Positions 26,205 to 34,963 of a stretch of 64,000 nt of DNA are shown one piece after another. Position 1 is the stretch's first letter; the number at the start of each line of letters is the position of its first letter. The stretch is taken from assembly GCF_020148005.1 (NCBI RefSeq), contig NZ_JAGXFD010000002.1, positions 124,001-188,000 of the forward strand. The letters run 5' to 3'. Source of the stretch: Modicisalibacter tunisiensis. Lineage in GTDB: Bacteria; Pseudomonadota; Gammaproteobacteria; Pseudomonadales; Halomonadaceae. Position numbers and translations under genes: made by a program. The notes beneath the pieces were generated by a model. That model saw nothing but the letters and a program-made list of their open reading frames with translations. It searched no databases and was not told the origin of the DNA.

Positions 26205-27611
26205 ATGCGCCAGACCCTGGCACGCGAAGTCACCAATCTGCTCGAACGCGGGCGCGACCGTCAGCTGCGCCTGGCGGTCACCGGCCTGTCCCGGGCCGGC
26301 AAGACGGCCTTCCTCACCTCGCTGGTGAACCAGCTGCGTCATGCCGGGCTCGAGGCACGCCTCGACCTGATGGCCTGTGCCCGGGAGGGGCGCCTGCTGG
26401 GCGCCCGGCGTGTCGCCCAGCAGGATCTCGCCGTGCCGCGCTTCCCCTACGACGAGGCCATGGCGGCGCTCGACGAGACGCCGCCGCGCTGGCCCGACCC
26501 GACCCGCGGCATCAGCGAGCTGCGCCTGCAGATTCGCTACCGCCCGGGGCGTCACGGCCTGCTCGGCATGGTGGCGGCCGACAGCGCCACCCTGACCCTG
26601 GATCTGTTCGACTATCCCGGCGAGTGGCTGCTCGACCTGCCGCTGCTCGAGCACGACTTCCTCAGCTGGAGCGAGCGTCAGCAGGCGGCCCTGACCCCGG
26701 CACGCCGCGAGCTGGCCGCCGAGTGGCTGGAGGCCGTCGCCGACCTGACACCCGATGCCGCGGCCGACGAAGCCGAGCTGGCAGCCATCGCCGAGCGCTA
26801 TGCCGCTACCCTGCGGGCCGCTCGTGAAGCGGGCTTCGCCGATCTGCAGCCGGGCCGCTTCCTGCTGCCGGGCGACCTGGCCGGGGCGCCGGTACTGCAG
26901 TTCTTCCCCCTGCCCGGCATCGGCGAGGCCGACCGTCAGGCCCTGGAGGCACTGCCCGAGGACAGCGTCTACCACACCCTGTCGCGGCGCTTCGCCCACT
27001 ACCAGCAGCATGTGGTCAAGCCCTTCTATCGCGAGCATTTCCGGCGCTTCGACCGCCAGATCGTGCTGGTGGACGTGCTGGGCGCCCTCAACGCCGGCCC
27101 CGAGCGCTTCGAGGACCTGTCCCGTGCCCTGGCGACGCTGATGCGCAGCTTTCATTACGGCAAGCGCAGCCTGGTGTCGCGGCTCTTCGCGCCGCGCATC
27201 GACCGCCTGGCCATCGCCGCCACCAAGGCCGATCACGTGACCCCGGAGCAACATACCAACCTGGTCACCCTGCTCGAGGCACTGCTCGCCGAGCCGATCC
27301 AGGACCTGCGCTTCGCGGACATTCCGGTCAAGGCGCTGTCGCTGGCCTCGATTCGCGCCACGCAATCCCGGGAGGTGGAGCGCCAGGGCCGGCGCTTCCC
27401 GGCCCTGCGCGGCACCACCCAGGCCGGCGAGGAAGCCCTGCTGTTTCCGGGCGAGGTTCCCGCCCAGATTCCCGAGGCCGACTTCTGGCAGCGCCAGGGC
27501 TTCACCTTCGACCATTTCCGGCCGCTGCCGCGTGACGCACGCGGCGATGCCCTGCCCCACATCCGCCTCGACGCGGCCCTCGACTGGCTGATCGGAGACA
27601 AGCTCGCATGA
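26205..27611 (+). CDS. ycjX: YcjX-like P-loop GTPase family protein
   Basis: A 468-residue protein of the YcjX (DUF463) family. The Walker A motif is GLSRAGKTAF at about residues 27-36; a Walker B-like DLFDYPGEWLLD and FDRQIVLVDVLGALNAG follow. The family segments SYRPG-like (RYRPGRHGL), FFPLPGI and LAIAATKADHV are present, the last fitting a TKxD-type nucleotide-specificity motif. In E. coli ycjX and ycjF sit next to the phage-shock genes; here no psp gene is in the window. It overlaps ycjF by 4 bases, so the pair is co-translated. Its molecular role is not established. Confidence 0.88.
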   Translation: MRQTLAREVTNLLERGRDRQLRLAVTGLSRAGKTAFLTSLVNQLRHAGLEARLDLMACAREGRLLGARRVAQQDLAVPRFPYDEAMAALDETPPRWPDPTRGISELRLQIRYRPGRHGLLGMVAADSATLTLDLFDYPGEWLLDLPLLEHDFLSWSERQQAALTPARRELAAEWLEAVADLTPDAAADEAELAAIAERYAATLRAAREAGFADLQPGRFLLPGDLAGAPVLQFFPLPGIGEADRQALEALPEDSVYHTLSRRFAHYQQHVVKPFYREHFRRFDRQIVLVDVLGALNAGPERFEDLSRALATLMRSFHYGKRSLVSRLFAPRIDRLAIAATKADHVTPEQHTNLVTLLEALLAEPIQDLRFADIPVKALSLASIRATQSREVERQGRRFPALRGTTQAGEEALLFPGEVPAQIPEADFWQRQGFTFDHFRPLPRDARGDALPHIRLDAALDWLIGDKLA

Positions 27612-28636
27612 CCTCCCCCCGCCCCCGTCAACGCTTCTCGCTGGACGATGCCACGCCGAACCCGGCCGATCCGCGCCCGGCCGAACACTATCCGCTGGAT
27701 GTCACCAGCCACGCCCACGAGGAGGCGGACGACGACCCCCGTGCCCCGGGGCTGGACACCGCGCTTGCCCGGCCGCGCAAGCGCCGCTGGGGGCTTTTGA
27801 CCCTGCTCGGCGGCAGCCTGGCGCTGGGGGCCGCCGAGGCCGGACGCACGCTCTACGAGGCCACGCTGGGCGGCGATTTGATGAGTGGCGCCTGGAGCGC
27901 CCTGCTGCTGCTGGCCCTGGGGCTGGGCGGGTCGGCCCTGGCCCGCGAGCTGTGGCGCCTGCGCCGGCTGCGCCGCCATGCCGTACTGCGCGAGCAGCTT
28001 GACGCCCTGCCCGAGGCCTCGGCCGGCCAGGCCGGTCGACTGGCGGAGCGCCTTCGCGAGCAACTGCAGCTGGATCGTGACGACCCGCACTGGCAGGCCT
28101 TCTGCGCCGCCCATCAGCCCCACCACGACGGCGCGGAGACACGCACCCTGCTCGCCCATCACCTGCTCGCCCCGCGCGACCGCGAGGCCCGTCGCCTGAT
28201 CTCGCGCATGTCCGGCGACACGGCAGTGATGGTGGCCGTCAGCCCCATGACCCTGGTCGACATGCTGCTGGTCGCCTGGCGCAACCTGGCGATGCTCGAG
28301 CGCATCACCACGCTCTACGGCCTGGAACTCGGCTACGCCAGCCGCCTGCGCCTGTTCCGCCAGGTACTGGCCAACCTGGCCTTCGCCGGCGTCACCGAGA
28401 TCGCCAGCGAGGCCAGCATGGAGCTATTCTCGATGAACCTGGCCAGCAAGCTCTCCACCCGGGCCGGCCAGGGGCTGGGCATCGGCCTGCTGTCGGCCCG
28501 ACTGGGGCTGCGCGCCATGCGCCTGACCCGCCCGCTGCCCTTCGACGACACCGACAATCCGCGGCTGGGCGACCTGCGCCACGAGCTCTGGCAGCGGGTG
28601 AGGCGCCTGGAGGAGTCGGCCACGCCGCCGCGCTGA
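27608..28636 (+). CDS. ycjF: YcjF-like membrane protein (TIGR01620/DUF697)
   Basis: Inner-membrane protein of 342 residues. A charged, proline-rich cytosolic N terminus (1-58) precedes two membrane segments (about 62-80 and 95-115). A C-terminal DUF697 domain follows from about 200 (VSPMTLVDMLLVAWRNLAM, then FAGVTEIASEA). The ATG overlaps the ycjX stop. The constant pairing with ycjX suggests they act together at the membrane, possibly in envelope stress, but here the link to stress is supported only by the universal stress protein gene that follows 104 bases downstream. Confidence 0.87.
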   Translation: MTSPRPRQRFSLDDATPNPADPRPAEHYPLDVTSHAHEEADDDPRAPGLDTALARPRKRRWGLLTLLGGSLALGAAEAGRTLYEATLGGDLMSGAWSALLLLALGLGGSALARELWRLRRLRRHAVLREQLDALPEASAGQAGRLAERLREQLQLDRDDPHWQAFCAAHQPHHDGAETRTLLAHHLLAPRDREARRLISRMSGDTAVMVAVSPMTLVDMLLVAWRNLAMLERITTLYGLELGYASRLRLFRQVLANLAFAGVTEIASEASMELFSMNLASKLSTRAGQGLGIGLLSARLGLRAMRLTRPLPFDDTDNPRLGDLRHELWQRVRRLEESATPPR

Positions 28637-28740
28637 TTTGCCCTCGGCACCCGTCGCCTTGACCCCGGTCAAGCACCGCCCTCGGCATTCATGGCTAGAC
28701 TGGGTGAAAGTCTCGTTCACGACACGACCCGGGGGATGAC

Positions 28741-29181
28741 ATGCTCAAGACGATTCTGGTACCCGTCGACGGCTCGGAAGCGGCCAGACTGGCGCTGGAG
28801 ATGGCCTGCAAGATTGCCCGGGCCGACCAGGCCAGGGTGCATGTGCTGCATGTGCCGGAACAGCTCGCCCATGACACCCTGCTGGTGTGGGGGGTCGGCG
28901 CGGCACGCATGGAAGCCTCCGAGGCGGAGGTCGAGCAGGCCGGCCACGAGATGCTCGAGGCCGCCCTCCAGGCCGTTCGCGAACACGGCATCACCGATGT
29001 CGACGGCAAGGTCCGTCAGGGCGACCCGGCCCGGGTGATTCTCGACGAGGCACAACGCACCAAGCCCGACATGATCGTCATGGGCAGTCGCGGGCTCAGC
29101 GACATCCGCGGGCTGGTGGTCGGCAGCGTCTCCCACAAGGTGTCCCACGCCGCGCCCTGCCACGTCGTCACCGTTCACTGA
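28741..29181 (+). CDS. Universal stress protein (UspA family)
   Basis: Single-domain universal stress protein of 146 residues. It begins with the typical ILVPVDGSEAARLALEMA and ends with the ATP-binding pattern G-x2-G-x9-G-S (GSRGLSDIRGLVVGSVS) followed by CHVVTVH. This motif indicates the ATP-binding subgroup. Expected role is survival under stress in the cytosol; no partner is evident. A GGGG-rich site precedes the ATG at 28741. Convergent with the formate dehydrogenase operon, separated by two GC-rich hairpins. Confidence 0.9.
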   Translation: MLKTILVPVDGSEAARLALEMACKIARADQARVHVLHVPEQLAHDTLLVWGVGAARMEASEAEVEQAGHEMLEAALQAVREHGITDVDGKVRQGDPARVILDEAQRTKPDMIVMGSRGLSDIRGLVVGSVSHKVSHAAPCHVVTVH

Positions 29182-29201
29182 CGCCGACACGTCTCCCCTC
29201 G

Positions 29202-29331
29202 CCGATGCCCGCCCGGGCATCGGCTCGCCTTCACGAGGCTTCGGATCGGAATAACGCGCGTTTGCCGCGGTCGAGTGCGAACCACGGGCGGGCACAGGAC
29301 CGCCTGCCCGATAACGCTGCCGGGCAGGCGG
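29202..29331. terminator. Two hairpins between the convergent usp and fds units
   Basis: First hairpin: 10-bp arms at 29202-29211 and 29214-29223. Second: perfect 11-bp arms at 29300-29310 and 29321-29331 with a 10-base loop. Neither has a T run. Their position between convergent transcription units makes a termination role plausible. Confidence 0.45.
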
Positions 29332-29368
29332 TTGCCGGAAGTCCGCGCCGGAATCCGGCGCCGCGTCT

Positions 29369-29599
29369 TCAGTTCGCCTGACGCAGGCGCTTGAGGTCCG
29401 CCACGGCCTCGCGCGCCACCGGCGACAGTTCCGAACCGTCGCTGTCCAGGTAGTCGATGATCTGGGCCTTCATGCTGCGCGCCCAGAACTTCTGGAGATG
29501 CGTGGTCACCCGCTGTGCCGCCGTCGCCTGGTCACCGTGCTGGTTGGCGGCGATCTGGTTGACCATATGGATCAGGTGCTGCAACTGCTGATCGCTCAT
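29369..29599 (-). CDS. fdsD: NAD-dependent formate dehydrogenase delta subunit FdsD
   Basis: Small subunit of 76 residues. It matches FdsD: IHMVNQIAANQ near the N terminus, the conserved HLQKFWARSMKAQIIDYL, and a C-terminal VADLKRL. FdsD is needed for a fully assembled soluble formate dehydrogenase. It follows fdsA after 35 bases and is last in the operon. A GGAGA site precedes the ATG at 29597-29599. In the well-studied Rhodobacter/Cupriavidus operons an fdsC gene separates fdsA and fdsD; it is missing here. Confidence 0.9.
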   Translation of the reverse strand: MSDQQLQHLIHMVNQIAANQHGDQATAAQRVTTHLQKFWARSMKAQIIDYLDSDGSELSPVAREAVADLKRLRQAN

Positions 29600-29634
29600 C
29601 GGCGTTCTCCGGCTGACAGGATTTCCATGGGGGG

Positions 29635-32523
29635 TCACTTGGCCACGACATCGGACACCTCGGCGGAGCGGCCGAGATAGCTGCGCTGACGCGCGTCGAA
29701 CTGGCGGAAGTGCCGCTGCCACTCGGACGGCTGCGTCACCTTTTCCACCTGCACCGCGGTGACCTTGTACTCCGGACAGTTGGTGGCCCAGTCGGAGCTG
29801 TCGGTGGTGATCACATTGGCGCCGCTGCCGGGATGGTGGAAGGTGGTGTAGACCACGCCCGGCTGCATGCGATCGCTGATCCGGCAGCGCAGCACCGTCT
29901 GACCCACGCGGCTGGAGACGCCCAGCCAGTCACCGTCACGGATGCCTCGCACCTCGGCGTCGCTGGGATGGATCTCCAGCACGTCCTCCTCGTGCCAGCG
30001 GCTGTTGTCGGTGCGCCGCGTCTGGGCGCCGACGTTGTACTGGCTGAGGATGCGACCGGTGGTCAGCAGTAGCGGATACCGGCGGTTGCTGCGCTCCTCG
30101 GTGGCCACGTACTCGGTGATCGCGAAATGCCCCTTGCCGATGGGGAACGCCTCTTCGTGCATGGTCGGCGTGCCGTCGGGATGCTCGGCGTTGCACGGCC
30201 ACTGGATACTGCCCAGTTCCTCCAGCCGGTCGTAGCTGACCCCGGTGAAGGTCGGCGTCAGCCGGGCGATCTCGTCCATGATCTCGGACGGATGGCGGTA
30301 GTGCATCGGGTAGCCCAGGGCATTGGCCAGATCCTGGGTGACTTCCCAGTCTTCCTTGCCGGCCACCGGCGCCATCACCTTGCGCACGCGGTTGATGCGA
30401 CGCTCGGCGTTGGTGAAGGTGCCGTTCTTCTCCAGGAAGGTGGAGCCCGGCAGCAGCACATGGGCGTACTTGGCGGTCTCGTTGAGGAAGATGTCCTGCA
30501 CGATCAGGCAGTCCAGCGACGTCAGGGCGTCTTCCACGTGCCGGGTGTTGGGGTCCGACTGGGCGATGTCCTCGCCCTGCACGTACAGTCCCCTGAAGGT
30601 ACCGGCGATGGCGGCATCGAACATGTTGGGAATACGCAGCCCCGGTTCGTCGTCCAGCGTCGCCTTCCACACGCTCTCGAAGCGCTCGCGCACGTCGATG
30701 TCGGCCACGTGCTGATACCCCGGCAGCTCGTGGGGGAAGGAGCCCATGTCGCAGGAACCCTGGACATTGTTCTGGCCGCGCAGCGGGTTCACGCCGACGC
30801 CCTCGCGGCCCAGGTTGCCGGTGGCCATGGCCAGGTTGGCGATGCCCATGACCATGGTCGAGCCCTGGCTGTGCTCGGTCACGCCCAGGCCGTAGTAGAT
30901 GGCGCCGTTGCCGACGGTGGCGTAGGCGCGCGCGGCCTCGCGAACCTGTGCGGCCGGCACCCCGGTTTCCGCTTCGAGGGCCTCGGGCGAATTGCGCGGC
31001 TCGCTGATGAAGTCGCGCCAGGCCCGATAGGCCTCGGTCTCGCAGCGCGTCTCGATGAAGTCGGTGTCCTCCAGCCCCTCGGTGATCACGACGTGGGCCA
31101 GCGAGTTGATCAACGCCACGTTGGTGCCGGGCTTCAGCGGCAGATGCAGGGTCCGGCTGCCGTGAGGCGTCTTGAGCAGGTCGATGCGCCGCGGGTCGGC
31201 GACGATCAGCGTGGCGCCCTCGCGCAGCCGGCGGCGCATCTGCGAGCCGAAGACCGGGTGGGCGTCGGTGGGGTTGGCGCCGATGACCAGGAGGGTGTCC
31301 GCCTTCATCACCGAGTCGAAGGTCTGGGTGCCGGCAGACTCGCCCAGCGTGGTCTTGAGGCCATAGCCGGTGGGCGAATGACAGACGCGGGCGCAGGTGT
31401 CGGTGTTGTTGTTGCCGAAACCGGCACGCACCAGCTTCTGCACCAGATAGGTTTCCTCGTTGGTGCAGCGCGACGAGGTGATGCCGCCGATGCTCTCGCG
31501 GCCATGACGGGCCTGGATTTCCTTGAGACGCCGCGCGGCGAAGCCGATGGCCTCGTCCCAGGAGACCGTGCGCCACGGCTGGTCGATGGAGTCGCGGATC
31601 ATCGGTTCGGTGATGCGATCCTTGTGGGTCGCGTAGCCGAAGGCGAAACGCCCCTTCACGCAGGAGTGCCCGTGATTGGCGTCGCCCCCCTTGTAGGGCA
31701 CCATGCGCACCACCTTGTCGCCCTTCATCTCGGCCTTGAACGAGCAGCCGACGCCGCAGTAGGCGCAGGTGGTGACCACGCTGTGTTCGGGAACGCCCTG
31801 GTCGATGACGCTCTTCTCCATCAGCGTGGCGGTGGGACACGCCTGGACACAGGCGCCGCAGGAGACGCATTCGGAGTCCATGAAGGGCTCGTCCTGACCG
31901 GCCGCGACCCTGGAGTCGAAGCCACGCCCGTCGATGGTCAGGGCGAAGGTGCCCTGCACCTCCTCGCAGGCCCGCACGCAGCGCGAGCAGACGATGCACT
32001 TGCTGGGATCGAAGCTGAAATAGGGGTTGGAAGTATCGGTCTCGGCATCCAGATGGTTCCTGCCCTCGAAGCCGTAGCGCACCTCGCGCAGCCCGACGGC
32101 ACCGGCCATGTCCTGCAGCTCGCAGTCGCCGTTGGCCGAGCAGGTCAGGCAGTCCAGCGGATGATCGGAGATGTAGAGCTCCATCACGTTGCGGCGCAAC
32201 CTGGCCAGCTTGCCGTTCTGCGTGGTGACGGCCATGCCCTCGCTCACCGGTGTGGTACAGGAGGCCGGGTAGCCGCGCCGCCCCTCGATTTCCACCGCGC
32301 ACAACCGGCAGGAGCCGAAGGCTTCCAGGTTGTCGCTGGCGCACAGCCTGGGGATGGTGATGCCCGCCAGGGCGGCCGCGCGCATGACGGAGGTGCCCTC
32401 CGGCACGCGGATGTCCGTGCCGTCGATGGTCAGGGCGACGGGCGTCTCGGAGCGCCGGGCCGGTGTCCCCAGATCTCGCTTCGGGGCGATGCCATTCTGG
32501 CGCGGATCGAAGTAGTTGATCAT
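29635..32523 (-). CDS. fdsA: NAD-dependent formate dehydrogenase alpha (catalytic) subunit FdsA
   Basis: Molybdenum bis-MGD subunit of 962 residues that oxidises formate to CO2. The N terminus carries a NuoG-like iron-sulfur region: [2Fe-2S] cysteines in CRLCAVE, the CTCSANGDCEL segment, and ferredoxin motifs CIVCSRCVRAC and CVSCGACVQACP. The molybdopterin oxidoreductase domain starts with CAYCGVGCSF and holds the catalytic Cys381 in ARVCHSPTGYG; it is encoded by TGT, so this is a cysteine, not selenocysteine, enzyme. It overlaps fdsB by 4 bases (ATGA). Length and motifs match soluble cytosolic FdsA of aerobic bacteria. Confidence 0.95.
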   Translation of the reverse strand: MINYFDPRQNGIAPKRDLGTPARRSETPVALTIDGTDIRVPEGTSVMRAAALAGITIPRLCASDNLEAFGSCRLCAVEIEGRRGYPASCTTPVSEGMAVTTQNGKLARLRRNVMELYISDHPLDCLTCSANGDCELQDMAGAVGLREVRYGFEGRNHLDAETDTSNPYFSFDPSKCIVCSRCVRACEEVQGTFALTIDGRGFDSRVAAGQDEPFMDSECVSCGACVQACPTATLMEKSVIDQGVPEHSVVTTCAYCGVGCSFKAEMKGDKVVRMVPYKGGDANHGHSCVKGRFAFGYATHKDRITEPMIRDSIDQPWRTVSWDEAIGFAARRLKEIQARHGRESIGGITSSRCTNEETYLVQKLVRAGFGNNNTDTCARVCHSPTGYGLKTTLGESAGTQTFDSVMKADTLLVIGANPTDAHPVFGSQMRRRLREGATLIVADPRRIDLLKTPHGSRTLHLPLKPGTNVALINSLAHVVITEGLEDTDFIETRCETEAYRAWRDFISEPRNSPEALEAETGVPAAQVREAARAYATVGNGAIYYGLGVTEHSQGSTMVMGIANLAMATGNLGREGVGVNPLRGQNNVQGSCDMGSFPHELPGYQHVADIDVRERFESVWKATLDDEPGLRIPNMFDAAIAGTFRGLYVQGEDIAQSDPNTRHVEDALTSLDCLIVQDIFLNETAKYAHVLLPGSTFLEKNGTFTNAERRINRVRKVMAPVAGKEDWEVTQDLANALGYPMHYRHPSEIMDEIARLTPTFTGVSYDRLEELGSIQWPCNAEHPDGTPTMHEEAFPIGKGHFAITEYVATEERSNRRYPLLLTTGRILSQYNVGAQTRRTDNSRWHEEDVLEIHPSDAEVRGIRDGDWLGVSSRVGQTVLRCRISDRMQPGVVYTTFHHPGSGANVITTDSSDWATNCPEYKVTAVQVEKVTQPSEWQRHFRQFDARQRSYLGRSAEVSDVVAK

Positions 32524-34085
32524 TGCTGGCCTCCTCCGGTCAGGCTGGGCCGGGGTTGCAGGTCGTCCGGGAAATGCTGCATGACGCTCTGCACCGGGAA
32601 GGGCGTCATCCCGCCCATGGCGCACAGCGAGCCGTCCACCATGGTGTCGCAGAGATCGGACAGAAGCTCGAGGTTGGCGTCGCGGTCGGTGCCGGCGCGG
32701 ATGCGATCGATCACCTCCACGCCGCGCACCGCGCCGATCCGGCAGGGCGTGCACTTGCCGCAGGACTCGACGCTGCAGAACTCCATGGCGAAGCGGGCCT
32801 GATCGCCCATGTCCACGGTGTCGTCGAACATCACCACGCCGCCGTGCCCCACCACGCCGCCGAAGGCGGCAAAGCCCTCGTAATCGATGGCGTTGTCCCA
32901 CTGGCTCTCGGGCAGGTAGGCACCCAGCGGGCCGCCCACCTGCACGGCCTTGAGCGGCCGCCCGCTGCGGGTACCGCCGCCGAAGTCCTCCATCAGCTCG
33001 CGCAAGGTGATGCCGAACGCCAGCTCGACCAGCCCGCCGCGCTTGACGTTGCCCGCCAGCTGCAGCGCCACGGTCCCGCGGGACCGGCCCATGCCATAGT
33101 CGGCATAGGCCTGGGCGCCGCGTTCGAGGATGAACGGCACGGCAGCCAGCGAGAGCACGTTGTTGACCACCGTGGGCCGCCCGAACAGCCCCTTGATGGC
33201 GGGCAGTGGCGGCTTGGCGCGCACCATGCCGCGCTTGCCCTCGAGGCTGTCGAGCAGCGAGGTTTCCTCGCCGCAGATGTAGGCGCCGGCCCCCAGGCGC
33301 ACCTCCAGGTCGAAACGCCGGCCGCTGCCCAGGATGTTGTCACCCAGATAGCCCGCCTCTCCGGCACGCTCGAGCGCCTCGTTGAAGATCCGGTGAGCGA
33401 GGGGATACTCCGAGCGCAGGTAGATGTAGCCCCGGGTGGCGCCCACGGCCAGGCCGGCGATGGTCATGCCCTCGATGAGCATGTAGGGGTCGCACTCCAT
33501 CACCAGCCGATCGGCGAAGGTGCCGGAGTCGCCCTCGTCGGCGTTGCAGACGATGTACTTCTGGCCCTCGGGTTCGTCGTGGACGGTCTGCCACTTGATG
33601 CCGGTGGGAAATGCCGCCCCGCCGCGGCCGCGCAGGCCGGAGGCCTTGACCTCGTCGACGATGGCCTGGGGAGTCATCTCGAGCGCCCTGGCCAGCCCCG
33701 CAAAGCCCTGATGGGCCCGGTAATCCTCGAGGGACAGCGGATCGGTCACGCCGATACGCGAGAAGGTCAGGCGCTGCTGCCGCTTCAGGTAGGGGATCGC
33801 CTCGGTCGGGCCCAGCGCCAGCGGATGCGTCTGGCGGCCCTCGAACAGGCCGGCTTCCACCAGCGCCTCGACATCGTCCGGCGCGACCGGGCCGTAGGCC
33901 ACTCGGCCCTGATCGGTCGCCACCTCGACCATCGGTTCCAGCCAGAACAGCCCACGGGAGCCATTGCGGATCACGGTCAATGCCACCCCCTTCCGGCGCG
34001 CCGTCCGCTCGATCGTCTCGGCGACGGCATCGGCGCCCACGGCCAGGGCGGTGGTGTCACAGGGTACGTAAACGGTCACCGTCAT
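32520..34085 (-). CDS. fdsB: NAD-dependent formate dehydrogenase beta subunit FdsB
   Basis: Flavin subunit of 521 residues that passes electrons from the iron-sulfur chain to NAD. Residues about 1-120 are a thioredoxin-like NuoE-type [2Fe-2S]-like N-terminal region with few cysteines. From about 145 the NuoF-like part follows, with NADH site GRGGAAFPTG, FMN-region NADEGDSGTFADR, EETSLLDSLEGK and the [4Fe-4S] site SCGKCTPCRIG. The ATG at 34083-34085 shares one base with the fdsG stop (TGATG), so the subunits are translationally coupled. A GTG one codon earlier is an alternative start. Confidence 0.95.
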   Translation of the reverse strand: MTVTVYVPCDTTALAVGADAVAETIERTARRKGVALTVIRNGSRGLFWLEPMVEVATDQGRVAYGPVAPDDVEALVEAGLFEGRQTHPLALGPTEAIPYLKRQQRLTFSRIGVTDPLSLEDYRAHQGFAGLARALEMTPQAIVDEVKASGLRGRGGAAFPTGIKWQTVHDEPEGQKYIVCNADEGDSGTFADRLVMECDPYMLIEGMTIAGLAVGATRGYIYLRSEYPLAHRIFNEALERAGEAGYLGDNILGSGRRFDLEVRLGAGAYICGEETSLLDSLEGKRGMVRAKPPLPAIKGLFGRPTVVNNVLSLAAVPFILERGAQAYADYGMGRSRGTVALQLAGNVKRGGLVELAFGITLRELMEDFGGGTRSGRPLKAVQVGGPLGAYLPESQWDNAIDYEGFAAFGGVVGHGGVVMFDDTVDMGDQARFAMEFCSVESCGKCTPCRIGAVRGVEVIDRIRAGTDRDANLELLSDLCDTMVDGSLCAMGGMTPFPVQSVMQHFPDDLQPRPSLTGGGQQ

Positions 34086-34591
34086 CACTTCACCTCCACG
34101 ACCGTCGTGGTGAGATCGTCCACCAGCCTGTCGAGCCTTGCCGCACTCACCCGGCCGTGGATGGTGTCATTCACGCGAATCGACGGCCCGCAGGCGCAGT
34201 TGCCCAGGCAATACACCGGCTCGAGCGTGAACGCGTTGTCGCGGGTGGTCTGATGGTAGTCGACGCCCAGTCGCGCCTTGACATGGGCTTCCAGCTGGCG
34301 AGCCCCCACCGCCTGGCAGGCCTCGGCACGACAAACCTGGATCACGTGGCTGCCCACCGGGTGGGTCCGGAAATGATGATAGAAACTGATGACCCCGTGC
34401 ACCTCGGCACGGGTCTGGCGCAGGGCGTCGGCGATGATCGGCACCGCTGCATCGGGAATGTAGCCGCAGCGATCCTGAATGGCGTGAAGTATCGGCAGCA
34501 TGGCGCCCGGCTGATCCTTCAGCGCATCCACCTCGCGCTGAATCGACGCCCGGGTCCAGGCCACCGGCTGGGGCGAGCCGGGTGACGTCAT
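34085..34591 (-). CDS. fdsG: NAD-dependent formate dehydrogenase gamma subunit FdsG
   Basis: NuoE-like [2Fe-2S] subunit of 168 residues and first gene of the fds operon. Helical N terminus (LPILHAIQDRCGYIP, then VHGVISFYHHFR) precedes a thioredoxin-like domain with the four cluster cysteines in CRAEACQAVG and CLGNCACGPS. The ATG at 34589-34591 is chosen because the family start falls here; longer in-frame upstream sequence is not conserved. Together FdsGBAD form a soluble complex that couples formate oxidation to NADH. Confidence 0.94.
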   Translation of the reverse strand: MTSPGSPQPVAWTRASIQREVDALKDQPGAMLPILHAIQDRCGYIPDAAVPIIADALRQTRAEVHGVISFYHHFRTHPVGSHVIQVCRAEACQAVGARQLEAHVKARLGVDYHQTTRDNAFTLEPVYCLGNCACGPSIRVNDTIHGRVSAARLDRLVDDLTTTVVEVK

Positions 34592-34963
34592 GGCATTGTC
34601 CTCATCGGCACGGTGATTGGCGTCCAGCATGGGAATGGCCGCTCTTGATTGTTGTCGGCCCCGGGGAGCCTGTCCTCTGGAAAATAGCACGCCGACGGCC
34701 GTCTCGGGCGCGTCCATTGACGCCGCACGGCCGGCACGCAGCACGGGCCGGATCGACGGTCCGTCGGGCGCAACCGGTGTTCGACCAATCTGCGGCAGAA
34801 TCCCGCCCGGGACTTCCTTGCGCACGAACACGGCATGACCCTGCGCGACACGCGGCCATCGACTAGGCGCGCCGGCCCCTTGATTCCCCGCCCTCTCGCC
34901 CGCACGTCGAAGAGACACCGGCGACCGCTGCCGGTCGCCATGCTCATCCGACAGGAGGTCGAC
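34592..34963. other. 372-bp divergent region between fdsG and the NAD(P)-binding gene
   Basis: No gene is supported here. It must contain the fds operon promoter (reverse) and that of the short NAD(P)-binding protein (forward). I see no convincing sigma70 pair, riboswitch or long dyad; codon-like open frames on both strands lack ribosome sites and recognisable products. Confidence 0.5.

Noticed and set aside
31378-31383. Selenocysteine at the FdsA active site
   Set aside because: The codon is TGT, so the catalytic residue is cysteine; there is no in-frame TGA.
30127-32802. Open frame of about 890 codons antisense to fdsA
   Set aside because: Shadow of fdsA, whose iron-sulfur and molybdopterin motifs are unambiguous.
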